The position numbers were made by a program, and so were the translations under genes. A DNA stretch of 64,000 nucleotides from an unicellular cyanobacterium SU2 (GTDB taxonomy: Bacteria > Cyanobacteriota > Cyanobacteriia > Cyanobacteriales > Microcystaceae). Position 1 is the stretch's first letter. Each line of letters starts with the position of its first letter. The stretch lies in the NCBI GenBank assembly GCA_002110465.1, contig NEED01000023.1, positions 271,297 through 335,296 of the forward strand. Direction: 5' to 3'. Shown piece after piece: positions 1-9,964 of this stretch. The notes under the pieces are model-generated. The model ran no database searches. It was not told where the DNA came from and worked only from the letters and a program-made list of their open reading frames with translations.

Positions 1-22
1 AAAATTCTAGCGATCAATAAAT

Positions 23-1387
23 ATGTTGTTTTCCGTAATACCCAGTAATTTTTCTGATATTTTTCAACAAAACCTTAAAAATATTTTTGATTTTTGTTCC
101 CCTGATCGGGCTAAAAAAATTAACACAGATAGTCGATCAATTAAGCCAGGAGAAATATTTCTGGCCTTGAAAGGAGAAAATTTTGATGGTCATAATTTTG
201 CAGAACAAGCAATAGAAAAAGGGGCAGTAGCCTTGATTGTTGATCACTATTTATCCGTAAATTCAAGTAAGAAAATACCACAAATTCAAGTCAAAGATAC
301 TTTAACTGCTTATCAACAAATTGCTCATTGGTGGCGCAGCAAATTCGATATTCCTGTGATAGCTGTCACGGGTTCAGTAGGCAAAACTACCACTAAAGAA
401 TTAATCTCGGCTGTCTTAGAAACCAAGGGAAAAGTCCACAAAACCAAAAGTAACTACAATAATGAAATAGGGGTTCCCAAAACATTATTAGAATTGACCA
501 GTGACCATGATTTTGCGGTGATTGAAATGGCGATGCGAGCCTTGGGAGAAATTGATTTATTGACGAAAATTACTCATCCTACTATGGGACTAATTACCAA
601 TGTGGGAACGGCTCATATTGGTCGGTTGGGGTCAAAAGAAGCGATCGCCCAAGCAAAATGTGAGTTACTCGCTCAAATGCCTCAAGAGGGAATCGCTATT
701 CTCAATCACGATAATCCCCTCTTACTTCAAACAGCAAAAAAAGCATGGTCAGGAGAAACTATTACCTATGGACTTGAGGGAGGAGATATCATGGGAAAAA
801 TAATCGATCCCCACACCTTACAAGTTGAAGGGATGAATTTTCCCTTGCCTTTACCAGGCCGTCACAACGCCTTAAACTATCTGGGGGCATTAGCTGTGGC
901 AAAATGTTTAAATTTAGATTGGACTCCTTTAACCCAAGGAATTTCAGTAGATTTACCTAAAGGCCGCTCTCGACAATATCAATTATCAGGGGATATTATC
1001 ATTCTCGATGAAACCTATAATGCCGGTTTAGAGTCTATGAAGGCCGCTTTAAATCTGTTGAAAGAAATTCCTGGGAAACGACATCTAGCCATTCTAGGAA
1101 CGATGAAAGAATTGGGGGAAAAATCAGCGCAATTTCACCGTGAAGTGGGAGAAACGGTTAAAGAGCTAGGAATTGATCGTTTATTGGTGTTAGTTGATGA
1201 TCCTGAAGCTGAGGCGATCGCCCAAGGAGCGTTGGGGATAATAACAGATTGTATCTCAACTCACTCGGAACTGATTGAGCGATTAAAAGAGGTTGTCGAA
1301 CCAGGCGATCGCTTACTTTTTAAAGCGTCTAATTCTGTGGGATTAAACCGAGTCGTCGAACAGTTACGAGAAGAATTGACGATCTAA
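23..1387 (+). CDS. murF: UDP-N-acetylmuramoyl-tripeptide--D-alanyl-D-alanine ligase
   Basis: Cytoplasmic ATP-dependent ligase that adds D-Ala-D-Ala to the UDP-MurNAc-tripeptide, the last soluble step of peptidoglycan precursor synthesis. The 454-residue product has the Mur ligase order: an N-terminal UDP-binding domain with NTDSRSIKPGEIFLAL near residue 34, the ATP loop TGSVGKTTT at 116-124, then a middle domain with KSNYNNEIGVP and a C-terminal domain beginning near DETYNAGLESM. Length is normal for the family. The ATG at 23 is the first good start, but only 22 bases lie upstream, so promoter and upstream neighbours are not visible. It is followed by a convergent small gene. Assignment to MurF rather than MurE or MurC rests on the NNEIGVP motif and overall similarity. 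Confidence 0.95.
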   Translation: MLFSVIPSNFSDIFQQNLKNIFDFCSPDRAKKINTDSRSIKPGEIFLALKGENFDGHNFAEQAIEKGAVALIVDHYLSVNSSKKIPQIQVKDTLTAYQQIAHWWRSKFDIPVIAVTGSVGKTTTKELISAVLETKGKVHKTKSNYNNEIGVPKTLLELTSDHDFAVIEMAMRALGEIDLLTKITHPTMGLITNVGTAHIGRLGSKEAIAQAKCELLAQMPQEGIAILNHDNPLLLQTAKKAWSGETITYGLEGGDIMGKIIDPHTLQVEGMNFPLPLPGRHNALNYLGALAVAKCLNLDWTPLTQGISVDLPKGRSRQYQLSGDIIILDETYNAGLESMKAALNLLKEIPGKRHLAILGTMKELGEKSAQFHREVGETVKELGIDRLLVLVDDPEAEAIAQGALGIITDCISTHSELIERLKEVVEPGDRLLFKASNSVGLNRVVEQLREELTI

Positions 1388-1405
1388 AATTAAGTTTAGC
1401 TGTGT

Positions 1406-1780
1406 TTATCGTGGTAAAACTGGGCTAACATCCCGCGCAGGACATCGAGCGATCGCAGCTAAATTCATTGGTTTTGTCTCAAGACTTGATTCAATGAAAG
1501 TATAAGCTAAATCAATCCCTTTTTCGTTAATATAAACTTGCCAAAAATTCTCATAACCCACGGTTGATGCAGACAATGATTGAATCTGACTTTGTTGAGG
1601 AAATTTATCCCCACAAGGTTCACAAAAAAAATAGATTATTTGCTTTAAATTTAAGACAGATATAGCCCTTAATGCCTGTTCTTTACTAATGTAAGCACAT
1701 TGATCACCATAAGCGGGTACACTGATTGATACAGTGGCAATTAACGTTAAAATGAAAGTAGACAGAGTTTTATATTTCAT
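1406..1780 (-). CDS. Secreted or periplasmic small protein, function unknown
   Basis: I do not recognise this 124-residue protein. Residues 1-25 form a clear signal peptide: basic start MKYK, a hydrophobic core (LSTFILTLIATVSIS) and a cleavage-like site VPAYG-D. The mature part has a CEPCG motif near residue 53 and further cysteines near residues 28 and 113, so disulfide bonding or metal binding in the periplasm is possible (inference). It sits between the convergent murF and the upstream sbcC, 23 bases beyond the sbcC stop, so it may be transcribed alone. No catalytic motif is visible. Confidence 0.6.
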   Translation of the reverse strand: MKYKTLSTFILTLIATVSISVPAYGDQCAYISKEQALRAISVLNLKQIIYFFCEPCGDKFPQQSQIQSLSASTVGYENFWQVYINEKGIDLAYTFIESSLETKPMNLAAIARCPARDVSPVLPR

Positions 1781-1803
1781 TTAATGTATAGAGTTTTAAA
1801 GAA

Positions 1804-4800
1804 TCAACTAATTAAGTTTAATTGAGAACCTTGATTATTTTTATATACTTCAATCCGATTCTGAAAAGCTTCCTTAAATTGAGGCATATGGGTGACAGTT
1901 AAGATACAAGAAAAATCTGAAGCAATGGCATTGATAGCAGCAATCAATCGTTCACATCCTTGAGTATCTTGAGTCCCAAACCCTTCATCCACAATAAGCA
2001 TTTGTAGGGAAGTTCCAGCCCTTTGTGCTAACAATTTTGCTAAGGCTAAACGAATAGAAAAGTTAATACGAAATGCTTCTCCACCGGAATATGTTTCATA
2101 GGAACGGGTTCCTTGAGAATCAGCAATTAAAATATCTAAAGTATCAATAAATTTTGTGGATTTCTTACGAGAACTTCCACTACGTCCTGTTCTTTGAGTC
2201 ACAAATTGAATATGGAGTTGATTACCCGTTAATCGAGCAAGAATTTGATTCGTTTCTGCTTCAAGTTGAGGTAAAATATTCTCGATCATTAATGCTTGAA
2301 TGCCGTTTTTACCAAAAGCTTTAGCTAATTCTGTATAAACGCGATATTGTTTCTGAATGTCTTTAAGTTGTTTTTGATTATTGCTATATTGTTGTTTGAG
2401 AGTTTCCAATTGAGATATTGATTGTTCTAGTCTTCCTCGTTGTGCTAATAACTCATCTAGTTTTTGGCGTTGGTTTTGAATGTTTTTTTCTAAGATGGTG
2501 ATCTCTTCTCTTTTATCAGCTATGGGTTTTATTTTGATAGACAAAGCATCTAGTTGCTCTTTTATTTTTTCTTTTTCTATTACTTGCTCTTTTAATCTTT
2601 GTTCTAGAATTTGTAGTCGTTGCTGTAATTGAGGATATTGTTGTTTTGCTTGTTGCAACTCTTGATATTTGAATTCCCAACATTGAGACTGACGAAGTAA
2701 CTCTAATAATTGTTGGTGATCTGAATTTTTATAGCCTAAATTTTTGATGGATTGTTCTAATTTATTAATCCCTTTTTTGATTTCTGAAGTCTCATTTAAT
2801 TCTTTTATTTGTTGTTGAAGCTTAGATATTTTTTGAATAAGTTGTGGTTTTTCTTGTAAAATTCTTGATTGACGACGACTAGCCTCTTCGAGTTTTGCTT
2901 GTTGAATTTCTGCTCTGCGAAATCGTTCAACTTCTCCTCTAACTAAAGCATGAGTTTGTTCGTCATAATTAAGTTTTTGTAATTCTTGATTTAGCTTATG
3001 AAGTTCTGATTGTAATTCTAAATTATAGGTGTTTTCTCGTATTTTTTTTTCAATTTCTTGAATGTTTTTTCTAACTTCTTTTAGTTTTATATGTACTTCG
3101 CCAATAGTTTCTAGTTGTGCCTCTAATTGTCCAAACTGTTGCTGTAAAGAAGGGTAAGGGGCTAATTCTTGGTTTAATTGAATATATTCTTCCCTTAGTG
3201 TCTTTAATTCTTTTTCTCCCAGAGATATTTGTTCTTGTAATATCCAAATCTTTTCTTTAATCTCTTGCTGTTGAACTTGCGTTTTTGTAATAACATGATG
3301 AAGATGGATTTCATCTAATGCTTGCTCGCACAGAGGACAGCTTGAATTAGGAACTTCCAATTGTTGTAATTTTTGTTGTAATTCTTCGATTTTTTCTTGA
3401 GAGATTCGCTGATTTTCTTTAAGTCTTTCTTGAAATTCTTTTTTTTCTTGTCCCTTCTCTTCTACCCTTTTTTGATAAATTTTTTTGTTGTCAAGTTCTA
3501 GTATTTTTGCATCAACGTCTAAAGCAGCTTTTCGCATTTTTGGAATTTTTGCTAGTTCTTCTATACAATCTTTTTCAGTTAAATATAGTTGTTCTAATTG
3601 TGCCTTTAAGTTAGCTTTTACTTGTTCGATGTTGGTCTGCAAATTATAGCGTCTTTGTTGAAGTGGAACAACTTGATGCTGTAATTGATCTAATTCATGT
3701 AAGCGTTGACGATGACGAGACAGTTGTTGCAAAACAATTTTAATTTCATCCCCATTCTTCAAAATATTTTCTAGTTCTTCTTCCTGTCTTTTTAAGGTTT
3801 CTAACTCAGTTCGAGTTTGGCCTATTTTTAGCTCAATTTTATTGTGAATTTTGTTAAGTTTTTGGGTAGATATTTGCTGTCTTTGTAAATATTCTTGATG
3901 AGTTGTAAATTTGTCAGATAATTTTTTTTCTTCTTTTTGTAATTCTCTTAATCTTTGGTAGCCTTTAATGATATTATTTTCTTGCTCAATAATGGTCTTT
4001 AACCGATTAAATTCTTGGGTTATCTCATTTCTTTCTTTGGTTAATCTTTCTTCATCTTTAACTAAATTTTTATATTGTTGTTGCTGCCAAGTTATTTGCT
4101 CACACCAAGTTTTTCTTTGGTGTTCTTCTCCTTGAATTTGCTGTAATTTAACTCTTTTTTGTTCTTGGTGAAGTTGAATCTTTTTGATTTCTTGGTTGAT
4201 AGTCTTCTGTTGCTCTTGAAGATTTCCTTTTTGAGCGAGTTTTTCTTTTAAAGGAGCTAAACTTAATTCAATTTGTTTAGCTTGTCCTTGATATTGTTTA
4301 GATAAATCTTTCGATTGATTAGCTAATTCTTGATACTGATCAAGTTTTAATAAATCTGCTAATATTTGCTTTCTTTCTGTTGGACGACGGAGCATAAATT
4401 CATCAGCCCTTCCTTGACGTAAATAGGCTGAATTAATAAAGGTGTCATAATCAAGTTTTAAAGCAGAAATAATTTTTTCTTGAGTAGGGCGTATTCCCTT
4501 AGCCGTTAATGAACGAAATTGACCCCCACTTTCTATCTGAAATTGTAAGTCACTACTACGTCCTCGATGACGACTACGGATGATCCGATAGATTTCTCGG
4601 TGAGAAATAAATTGAAAATCAACGCGCACATATTCACACCCCCCATGAATGACATCTTCGTCGATCGCTGCCCGACTTTGACCCCAAATTACCCAAGTAA
4701 TTGCTTCAAGTAAAGACGATTTTCCTGCACCATTTGCCCCACAGATACAGGCTGTATGTAGTCCTCGAAAATTTAGGGTGGCTTCCCGATAGCTAAGAAA

Positions 4801-4830
4801 GTTTTTTAGGGTCAGTTCAAGGGGAATCAT
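1804..4830 (-). CDS. sbcC: Exonuclease subunit SbcC / Rad50-like SMC ATPase
   Basis: ATPase subunit of the SbcCD (Mre11-Rad50-like) nuclease that opens DNA ends blocked by hairpins or proteins. The 1008-residue protein has Walker A GANGAGKSS at residues 31-39, two long glutamine/glutamate-rich coiled-coil arms, a zinc-hook CPLC at 498-501 exactly mid-protein, and a C-terminal ATPase half with the signature YSGGEAFRINFSIRLALA and Walker B LQMLIVDEGFG. This is the full family architecture and length. The partner nuclease sbcD is not in the window, so the complex must be encoded at two loci or just beyond the region. ATG at 4830 gives the expected beginning IPLELTLKNFLSYREA. Confidence 0.95.
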   Translation of the reverse strand: MIPLELTLKNFLSYREATLNFRGLHTACICGANGAGKSSLLEAITWVIWGQSRAAIDEDVIHGGCEYVRVDFQFISHREIYRIIRSRHRGRSSDLQFQIESGGQFRSLTAKGIRPTQEKIISALKLDYDTFINSAYLRQGRADEFMLRRPTERKQILADLLKLDQYQELANQSKDLSKQYQGQAKQIELSLAPLKEKLAQKGNLQEQQKTINQEIKKIQLHQEQKRVKLQQIQGEEHQRKTWCEQITWQQQQYKNLVKDEERLTKERNEITQEFNRLKTIIEQENNIIKGYQRLRELQKEEKKLSDKFTTHQEYLQRQQISTQKLNKIHNKIELKIGQTRTELETLKRQEEELENILKNGDEIKIVLQQLSRHRQRLHELDQLQHQVVPLQQRRYNLQTNIEQVKANLKAQLEQLYLTEKDCIEELAKIPKMRKAALDVDAKILELDNKKIYQKRVEEKGQEKKEFQERLKENQRISQEKIEELQQKLQQLEVPNSSCPLCEQALDEIHLHHVITKTQVQQQEIKEKIWILQEQISLGEKELKTLREEYIQLNQELAPYPSLQQQFGQLEAQLETIGEVHIKLKEVRKNIQEIEKKIRENTYNLELQSELHKLNQELQKLNYDEQTHALVRGEVERFRRAEIQQAKLEEASRRQSRILQEKPQLIQKISKLQQQIKELNETSEIKKGINKLEQSIKNLGYKNSDHQQLLELLRQSQCWEFKYQELQQAKQQYPQLQQRLQILEQRLKEQVIEKEKIKEQLDALSIKIKPIADKREEITILEKNIQNQRQKLDELLAQRGRLEQSISQLETLKQQYSNNQKQLKDIQKQYRVYTELAKAFGKNGIQALMIENILPQLEAETNQILARLTGNQLHIQFVTQRTGRSGSSRKKSTKFIDTLDILIADSQGTRSYETYSGGEAFRINFSIRLALAKLLAQRAGTSLQMLIVDEGFGTQDTQGCERLIAAINAIASDFSCILTVTHMPQFKEAFQNRIEVYKNNQGSQLNLIS

Positions 4831-4914
4831 TCCAATCCTTATCTGTGGACAATTTCCTCAACCTCCTATGATGGTAGGGGTTCTCCTCTTGTTGCTTAGT
4901 TTATCCAATCTTCT

Positions 4915-5127
4915 TTAAATAATTCTAGATCCCTGACCCAATACGTTACAATTATTTATCCTACTATTGCATAAAGGGTTATTGATTGATGCCTGTTCAC
5001 TGTTAAACGTTGGCGCAGGAATCATTTCTCCTCTAATGTCTAGTAATTGTACAAGAATAAGATAAGCGACTGCTAAAACAATAGAAATTACGCCAGTAAT
5101 GATGGCAACAATTTTTCCTGAGTTCAT
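4915..5127 (-). CDS. Small single-pass membrane protein, unknown
   Basis: A 70-residue product with one hydrophobic segment at about residues 7-29 (VAIITGVISIVLAVAYLILVQLL) followed by a polar tail holding two cysteines (LCNSRINNC). I do not recognise the family. The gene starts at an ATG and lies upstream of sbcC on the same strand, 84 bases from its start. Small proteins of this shape are common and poorly characterised in cyanobacteria. A tail outside the membrane is inference only. Confidence 0.5.
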   Translation of the reverse strand: MNSGKIVAIITGVISIVLAVAYLILVQLLDIRGEMIPAPTFNSEQASINNPLCNSRINNCNVLGQGSRII

Positions 5128-5366
5128 GAATGGTGGCTCAATAATTCAATTTGACTACGATTAATATAACTTAATAAATTCTCAGGGAGAATAGATTTAG
5201 ACTGAGTCAAGACATTCAATAAATTCCTTGAAATTAGACTCTTTTGCTTGACATTATTATTTTGATCGGGATTTATAATGATTCTCGATCAACAACAGCG
5301 TTTAAACTCTCAGGTTTTTTGGAGTCTATGGAAGAAAGAGGAAGTTAATAATGAATTTTAGCCGGA

Positions 5367-5981
5367 TTATTCTCTCATTTTCACTAAATCAGGAACTCCA
5401 ATCGGAGAAATATTAGCCATTGCCTTAAGATTTTGGCAACGAATTAACTCGGTAAAATTTAGGGTTGAACGTCCTTCTAATTGGGCGGATGCTTCAAGTC
5501 CATCTAGGAGATTTTTCGCCGCTTCTACCGAACTGTAGCCTCGTCTGAGAGCAACTTTAATCGCGGCTTCATCCACATCGAGTTCCCGTTGAACACTTTG
5601 GTTACTACGCCAAATTTGATAGACGGCGATCGCGGTTAATCCTCCTGATGCGACCATTCCTAAGATGTCCCCTTGAATCGTTTGAACGGTGAGTCCTATT
5701 AATCCAGCTGCGGTTATTCCCTGATATAAATCGGGTTTCAGCCATTGAATTGTGATTAAACTGCTAACTGCTCTGAGCAGTAATAAGTCTCGTTGTCCCT
5801 TTGGTATTCGTCGCCACAAATCGAAGTTAATATATATTGGACGGCTATCCCGATTCCAAGGAGGAGCAAAGGGTGCGTCAATAACCTTTAACTGTTGGGG
5901 TTTGCTAACAATTTTAGTTAACATTCGCCCTGAAGCTGGCATGATATCTAATAGTCGTCTAATCTCAGACTCCACACTCAT
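5367..5981 (-). CDS. DUF3318 family membrane-associated protein
   Basis: A 204-residue protein that I recognise as the cyanobacterial DUF3318 family, function unknown. It begins with a polar region (residues 1-80, including IMPASGRMLTKIVSKPQQ and RPIYINFDLWRRIPKGQRDLLLLR), then two short hydrophobic stretches around residues 90-125 (GITAAGLIGLTVQTI and LGMVASGGLTAIAVYQIW), then an acidic helical C-terminus. The pattern looks like the core of a membrane-anchored protein. It starts at ATG 5981, after an AT-rich upstream region without genes. The family name is from memory; the hydrophobic segments are read directly. Confidence 0.7.
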   Translation of the reverse strand: MSVESEIRRLLDIMPASGRMLTKIVSKPQQLKVIDAPFAPPWNRDSRPIYINFDLWRRIPKGQRDLLLLRAVSSLITIQWLKPDLYQGITAAGLIGLTVQTIQGDILGMVASGGLTAIAVYQIWRSNQSVQRELDVDEAAIKVALRRGYSSVEAAKNLLDGLEASAQLEGRSTLNFTELIRCQNLKAMANISPIGVPDLVKMRE

Positions 5982-6521
5982 AAAAGACCCCTATCTATAG
6001 GAAACTCTTTATTGAGTATAATGTCTTTGGGATATAGTGTTTATCTTTAAGCACTTTTCTAGCATTGAAATTTTATAACAATACCAAAAGCGGCTAATTT
6101 TCCCAACCATTGGTTTGTTGCTATCAAAAAGCGGTTGATTAAGATATTTCCAAGTCGCCATAGCGATTTGTTGACAATTCCAAACTCTAACTTTCCATGT
6201 CATTGTTCGACAATCCTTTAAAATACTTTAAAATCAAAAATATTTAGATATTTCTTGAGAAGGAGACTAACCTATTTGTCATAGCTCCTTATTATTAATT
6301 TGACAGATTGTGTGCTTATTTTGTCTCGTCGAAAGCTCGGAATATTTTCAGAATATTTAGGTGAACTCCGTGTTTTCTAGTAGATATAGTTGATGTTTAC
6401 ATAAAAAATTGTTGTGATGTTTTCTCTAATTACACATTTTCTGTTAAGAGAATCTGATTAACTTGGGTTTGAGGTAAGAGGTTAACCTATTGACTATCAA
6501 GGTAGGTCTCCACAAGAATTT
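5982..6521. other. Intergenic region without a convincing gene
   Basis: 540 AT-rich bases between the DUF3318 gene and folB. The only open frame is a 64-codon minus-strand frame at 6009-6203 with a weak ribosome site and no recognisable family, which I do not accept as a gene. No tRNA, repeat array or strong terminator is visible. It presumably holds the promoter of the DUF3318 gene near its left end. Confidence 0.5.
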
Positions 6522-6875
6522 TTATTGTCTCGTAATATCAATAGTGATTTTCCCGCCAAAATGAGGAATAGGGGCAGCAAGTTTGCTCAAACGAACTCTA
6601 ACTTGTTGAACTTTATCTAGGGTTAATATCTCTTGAGCGATCGCCTCAGCCAATTTTTCAATGAGAGAAAATTTTTCCGTAGCAATGAAATGTTTAACAA
6701 TAGCGATCGCTTGACAATAATCTAAAGTATCCTCAATCTGATCGCTATTTCCTGCAGACATTAAATCAACCCCAATGGTTAAATCAACTTCAAACCACTG
6801 ACCTAAAACCTGTTCTTCTGGTAAATATCCCGTATAGCCATAACAGCGAATTTCAGTGATTTCAATGAAGTCCAT
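6522..6875 (-). CDS. folB: Dihydroneopterin aldolase
   Basis: Folate pathway enzyme that cleaves 7,8-dihydroneopterin to 6-hydroxymethyl-dihydropterin and glycolaldehyde in the cytoplasm. The 117-residue length is typical. It starts with the family pattern MDFIEITEIRCYGYTGYLPEEQ, has the VDLTIGVDL strand, DTLDYCQAI, the catalytic-region stretch FSLIEKLAEAIAQEIL with the conserved glutamate in LIEKLA, and ends with VRVRLSKLAAPIPHFGGKITIDI. It stands alone, divergent from the rhomboid gene on the other strand. Confidence 0.92.
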   Translation of the reverse strand: MDFIEITEIRCYGYTGYLPEEQVLGQWFEVDLTIGVDLMSAGNSDQIEDTLDYCQAIAIVKHFIATEKFSLIEKLAEAIAQEILTLDKVQQVRVRLSKLAAPIPHFGGKITIDITRQ

Positions 6876-7005
6876 AATCTTTTTGCTATTTTATCGATGA
6901 TTTGGTTCTAAAAATCTGATTTTAACGGTTATGATCGTTAATATACTCCAACAATGGTTAAGTCAACGTTAAGTCAAAACTAAGAGTCAGTCAATCTTAA
7001 GTCCT

Positions 7006-7599
7006 ATGAATAAACCCAAAAATAATAGTATTTCTCGTGAGGTTAAAGCCCATGTTAGTATTTTATGTGGATTTGTTAGTATTTTTTGGATTGCTGAATT
7101 TTTAGATTTTTTTGTTTTTAAAGGAAGTTTAGATCGATTTGGCATTATTCCCCATAATCTGATCGGACTACGAGGGATTTTATTTGCCCCATTTTTACAT
7201 GGTGGATTCGGTCATTTAATTGCTAATACGATTCCTTTTGTTGTCCTAGGCTGGTTTGTAATGTTGCAAGAAACCAGTGATTTTTGGATTGTTACGATCC
7301 TGACAATGATAGTAGGCGGTTTAGGGGTTTGGTTATTTGCTGTTCCTGGTTCAATTCATATTGGGGCTAGTATTCTTATTTTTGGATATTTAGGATTTCT
7401 ACTATTTCGAGGCTATTTTCAAAGGAATTTTGTCTCAATATTTCTCTCAGTTGTAGTGGTTTTTCTGTATGGTGGATTAGTATTAGGGGTGTTACCTTCT
7501 CGCCCTGGCATTTCTTGGCAAGGTCATTTATTCGGGTTTCTCGGTGGGGTATTAGCGGCGAAATTAATCGCAACTGAGAAAAAAAATAACAGAAGCTAG
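7006..7599 (+). CDS. Rhomboid family intramembrane serine protease
   Basis: A 197-residue polytopic membrane protein. Rhomboids cut transmembrane helices using a serine-histidine dyad. The expected elements are present: HGGFGHLIANTIPF (residues 65-78, with the conserved H and N of helix 2), serine 122 in HIGASILIFG, and histidine 174 in WQGHLFGFLGG. The serine motif is GAS-I rather than the common GxSG, a mild departure. About six hydrophobic segments can be counted. It starts at ATG 7006, and pgsA begins 11 bases after its stop, so the two are probably cotranscribed. Substrate unknown. Confidence 0.85.
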   Translation: MNKPKNNSISREVKAHVSILCGFVSIFWIAEFLDFFVFKGSLDRFGIIPHNLIGLRGILFAPFLHGGFGHLIANTIPFVVLGWFVMLQETSDFWIVTILTMIVGGLGVWLFAVPGSIHIGASILIFGYLGFLLFRGYFQRNFVSIFLSVVVVFLYGGLVLGVLPSRPGISWQGHLFGFLGGVLAAKLIATEKKNNRS

Positions 7600-7610
7600 A
7601 AAAATCAATA

Positions 7611-8147
7611 ATGAATCTTCCTACTTGGATTACGGTATCGCGCTTATTAGGATTGCCATTTCTTTTTTACTTGTTGAGTAATCCTACCCCATCCCATCGC
7701 TGGATTAGTATGGTTATTTTTTTAGTTTCAGCCGGAACAGATTGGCTAGATGGTTATTTAGCGCGACGATTAAATCAAGTTACAGAATTAGGCAAATTCC
7801 TTGATCCTTTAGTAGATAAGTTGTTAGTTTTAGCCCCGTTATTAAGTTTAATTGAATTAGAAAATATTCCCCCTTGGGGCGTTTTTCTGATTATTGGCCG
7901 TGAGTTGGCGATCGCTGGGTGGCGGGTTAATCCGAATGTAACCAGAAACCCACAAATTCAAGGAGCCAATTGGTGGGGAAAATTGAAAACGGTTAGCCAA
8001 ATCATAGCGATTGCTTTATTAATTGCTCCCCTTCCCCCTCAGTGGAATACCCTTTGCGTAATTGCATTTTGGGGGGCTGTAATTTTAACTTTAATTTCAG
8101 GGGTTAGCTATTTATGGCCGCAAATATCGCCGACCCATAACATCTGA
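7611..8147 (+). CDS. pgsA: CDP-diacylglycerol--glycerol-3-phosphate 3-phosphatidyltransferase
   Basis: Membrane enzyme making phosphatidylglycerol phosphate from CDP-diacylglycerol; phosphatidylglycerol is essential for cyanobacterial photosynthetic membranes. The CDP-alcohol phosphotransferase signature DG-x2-AR-x8-G-x3-D-x3-D is perfect (DGYLAR to LVDK, residues about 47-69). The 178-residue length and four or more hydrophobic helices fit. It begins with the usual NLPTWITVSRL. It lies 11 bases downstream of the rhomboid gene and ends just before a hairpin shared with the convergent rpsJ. Confidence 0.93.
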   Translation: MNLPTWITVSRLLGLPFLFYLLSNPTPSHRWISMVIFLVSAGTDWLDGYLARRLNQVTELGKFLDPLVDKLLVLAPLLSLIELENIPPWGVFLIIGRELAIAGWRVNPNVTRNPQIQGANWWGKLKTVSQIIAIALLIAPLPPQWNTLCVIAFWGAVILTLISGVSYLWPQISPTHNI

Positions 8148-8155
8148 TTGGCAAG

Positions 8156-8183
8156 ACCCCAATCTAATGTTTAAGATTGGGGT
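8156..8183. terminator. Hairpin between convergent pgsA and rpsJ
   Basis: A perfect 10-bp inverted repeat (ACCCCAATCT at 8156-8165, AGATTGGGGT at 8174-8183) with an 8-base loop lies between the ends of pgsA and rpsJ. Position suggests a two-way terminator. Neither side has a strong T-run, so the termination role is inference. Confidence 0.6.
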
Positions 8184-8193
8184 GTACGTTAAC

Positions 8194-8508
8194 TTAGAGT
8201 TTCACTTCAATTTCAACCCCTGCAGGTAAATCGAGTTTCATCAGAGCATCAATGGTTTTTGAAGAGGGCTGATAAATATCAATAATTCTACGGTGAGTAC
8301 GGGTTTCAAAGTGTTCGCGGGAATCTTTATCGACGTGAGGCGATCGCAAAACACAATAAATTCGACGTTTAGTAGGTAGAGGAATAGGGCCGATTGCGGT
8401 TGCATCGGTTCGGTTAGCCGTATCAACAATTTTTTCACAAGAGGTGTCGAGTAAACGACGATCAAAAGCTTTCAAGCGAATCCGTATTTTTTGTTGCAGT
8501 GTAGCCAT
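8194..8508 (-). CDS. rpsJ: 30S ribosomal protein S10
   Basis: Ribosomal small-subunit protein, also known in other bacteria as NusE in antitermination. The 104-residue product has the S10 core [46 protein letters not shown] and the C-terminal [11 protein letters not shown]. It is last in the minus-strand str operon, 103 bases after tuf, a cyanobacterial arrangement in which rpsJ follows tuf. Confidence 0.97.
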   Translation of the reverse strand: MATLQQKIRIRLKAFDRRLLDTSCEKIVDTANRTDATAIGPIPLPTKRRIYCVLRSPHVDKDSREHFETRTHRRIIDIYQPSSKTIDALMKLDLPAGVEIEVKL

Positions 8509-8611
8509 AGTGTTTAGTTTTCAAGGTTCGGTAGTCAATAAGCAAAAAAAAGTTGCCAGCAATCAGTAATTGCCATAATAGTTACTGATCACTGGCCACA
8601 GTTAGGTTGTC

Positions 8612-9841
8612 CTACTTAAGAATTTTTGAGACAACACCCGCACCAATGGTACGGCCACCTTCACGAATTGCAAAACGCATCCCGTTCTCAATAGCAATCG
8701 GGTTGATCAGTTCTACTGTCATTTTAATCCGGTCACCAGGCATGACCATTTCTACCGCACTACCATCATCGGCGGTATAGTCTTTAATGGTTCCGGTAAC
8801 GTCAGTGGTACGGACATAGAACTGAGGACGATAGTTCTTAAAGAAAGGTGTGTGACGACCGCCTTCTTCCTTGGTTAGAACATAGACTTCTCCCTCAAAT
8901 TGAGTGTGAGGAGTGATTGAACCAGGCTTAGCTAGAACCATTCCCCGTTCAATATCGTCTTTTTGAATACCCCGTAGAAGCAATCCCACGTTGTCCCCTG
9001 CCATCCCTTCATCAAGGGTTTTCTGGAACATTTCTACCCCAGTTACTGTGGTGCTACGGGTGTCGCGGATACCAACCACTTCAACGGTTTCACCCACTTT
9101 AACCTTACCCCGTTCAATCCGTCCGGTGGCAACGGTTCCCCGACCAGTGATAGAGAAGACATCTTCTACCGCCATCAAGAAGGGCTTATCAACTTCCCGT
9201 TCAGGTTCAGGAATATAACCATCCACTTCTTCCATCAGTTTGAGGATTTTATCTGTCCACTCATTATCTCCTGGACCCAACTTAGGATTTTCTTTGAGGG
9301 CTTCTACGGCCATTAGGGCAGACCCTGTGACTATGGGAATGTCATCTCCAGGAAAATCATACTCACTGAGGAGTTCGCGTACTTCGAGTTCTACGAGTTC
9401 GAGGAGTTCTTCGTCATCAACTTGGTCTTCTTTGTTTAAGAAAACAACTAAACTAGGAACCCCAACCTGTTTAGCCAACAGAATATGCTCACGGGTTTGA
9501 GGCATCGGTCCATCTGCTGCTGATACTACCAAGATTCCCCCATCCATTTGGGCGGCTCCAGTAATCATGTTTTTAACATAGTCAGCGTGTCCTGGGCAGT
9601 CTACGTGGGCGTAGTGACGGTTTGGTGTTTCGTATTCAACGTGGGCGGTATTGATGGTAATACCCCGTGCTTTTTCTTCGGGAGCTGCATCAATATCTTC
9701 GTAGTTACGAGCTTTAGCACTACCTGCAGCAGCCAACGTCATGGTAATAGCTGCTGTGAGGGTGGTTTTCCCATGATCAACGTGACCGACAGTACCGATG
9801 TTAACGTGGGGTTTTGTCCGTTCAAATTTTGCGCGTGCCAT
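8612..9841 (-). CDS. tuf: Elongation factor Tu
   Basis: GTPase that delivers aminoacyl-tRNA to the ribosome. The 409-residue product has G1 GHVDHGKTT at about 19-27, G3 DCPGHADY, G4 NKED, and the domain 2/3 sequences [13 protein letters not shown] and [20 protein letters not shown] 9841 gives [20 protein letters not shown], a standard cyanobacterial beginning. It lies between fusA and rpsJ. Only one tuf copy is seen here. Confidence 0.98.
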   Translation of the reverse strand: MARAKFERTKPHVNIGTVGHVDHGKTTLTAAITMTLAAAGSAKARNYEDIDAAPEEKARGITINTAHVEYETPNRHYAHVDCPGHADYVKNMITGAAQMDGGILVVSAADGPMPQTREHILLAKQVGVPSLVVFLNKEDQVDDEELLELVELEVRELLSEYDFPGDDIPIVTGSALMAVEALKENPKLGPGDNEWTDKILKLMEEVDGYIPEPEREVDKPFLMAVEDVFSITGRGTVATGRIERGKVKVGETVEVVGIRDTRSTTVTGVEMFQKTLDEGMAGDNVGLLLRGIQKDDIERGMVLAKPGSITPHTQFEGEVYVLTKEEGGRHTPFFKNYRPQFYVRTTDVTGTIKDYTADDGSAVEMVMPGDRIKMTVELINPIAIENGMRFAIREGGRTIGAGVVSKILK

Positions 9842-9964
9842 GAATCAATTGTTCCTTTTTTTGTCTTCTGTTTAAATCACAGTGATATTTTTCCGTGATT
9901 AGTATCAGTTACCCGTAGTTAATTATTAACTATTAAGGGTCTACTATCCACTATTCACTATTTA

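Noticed and set aside
5278-5361. 27-codon frame MILDQQQRLNSQVFW
   Set aside because: Short, no recognised family, weak context; might be a real small gene but not supportable.
6009-6203. 64-codon minus-strand frame
   Set aside because: Weak ribosome site, no family, odd composition (many W, C and Q); a chance frame is more likely.
8991-9898. Plus-strand frames over tuf
   Set aside because: Serine/threonine-rich shadows of the tuf coding strand.
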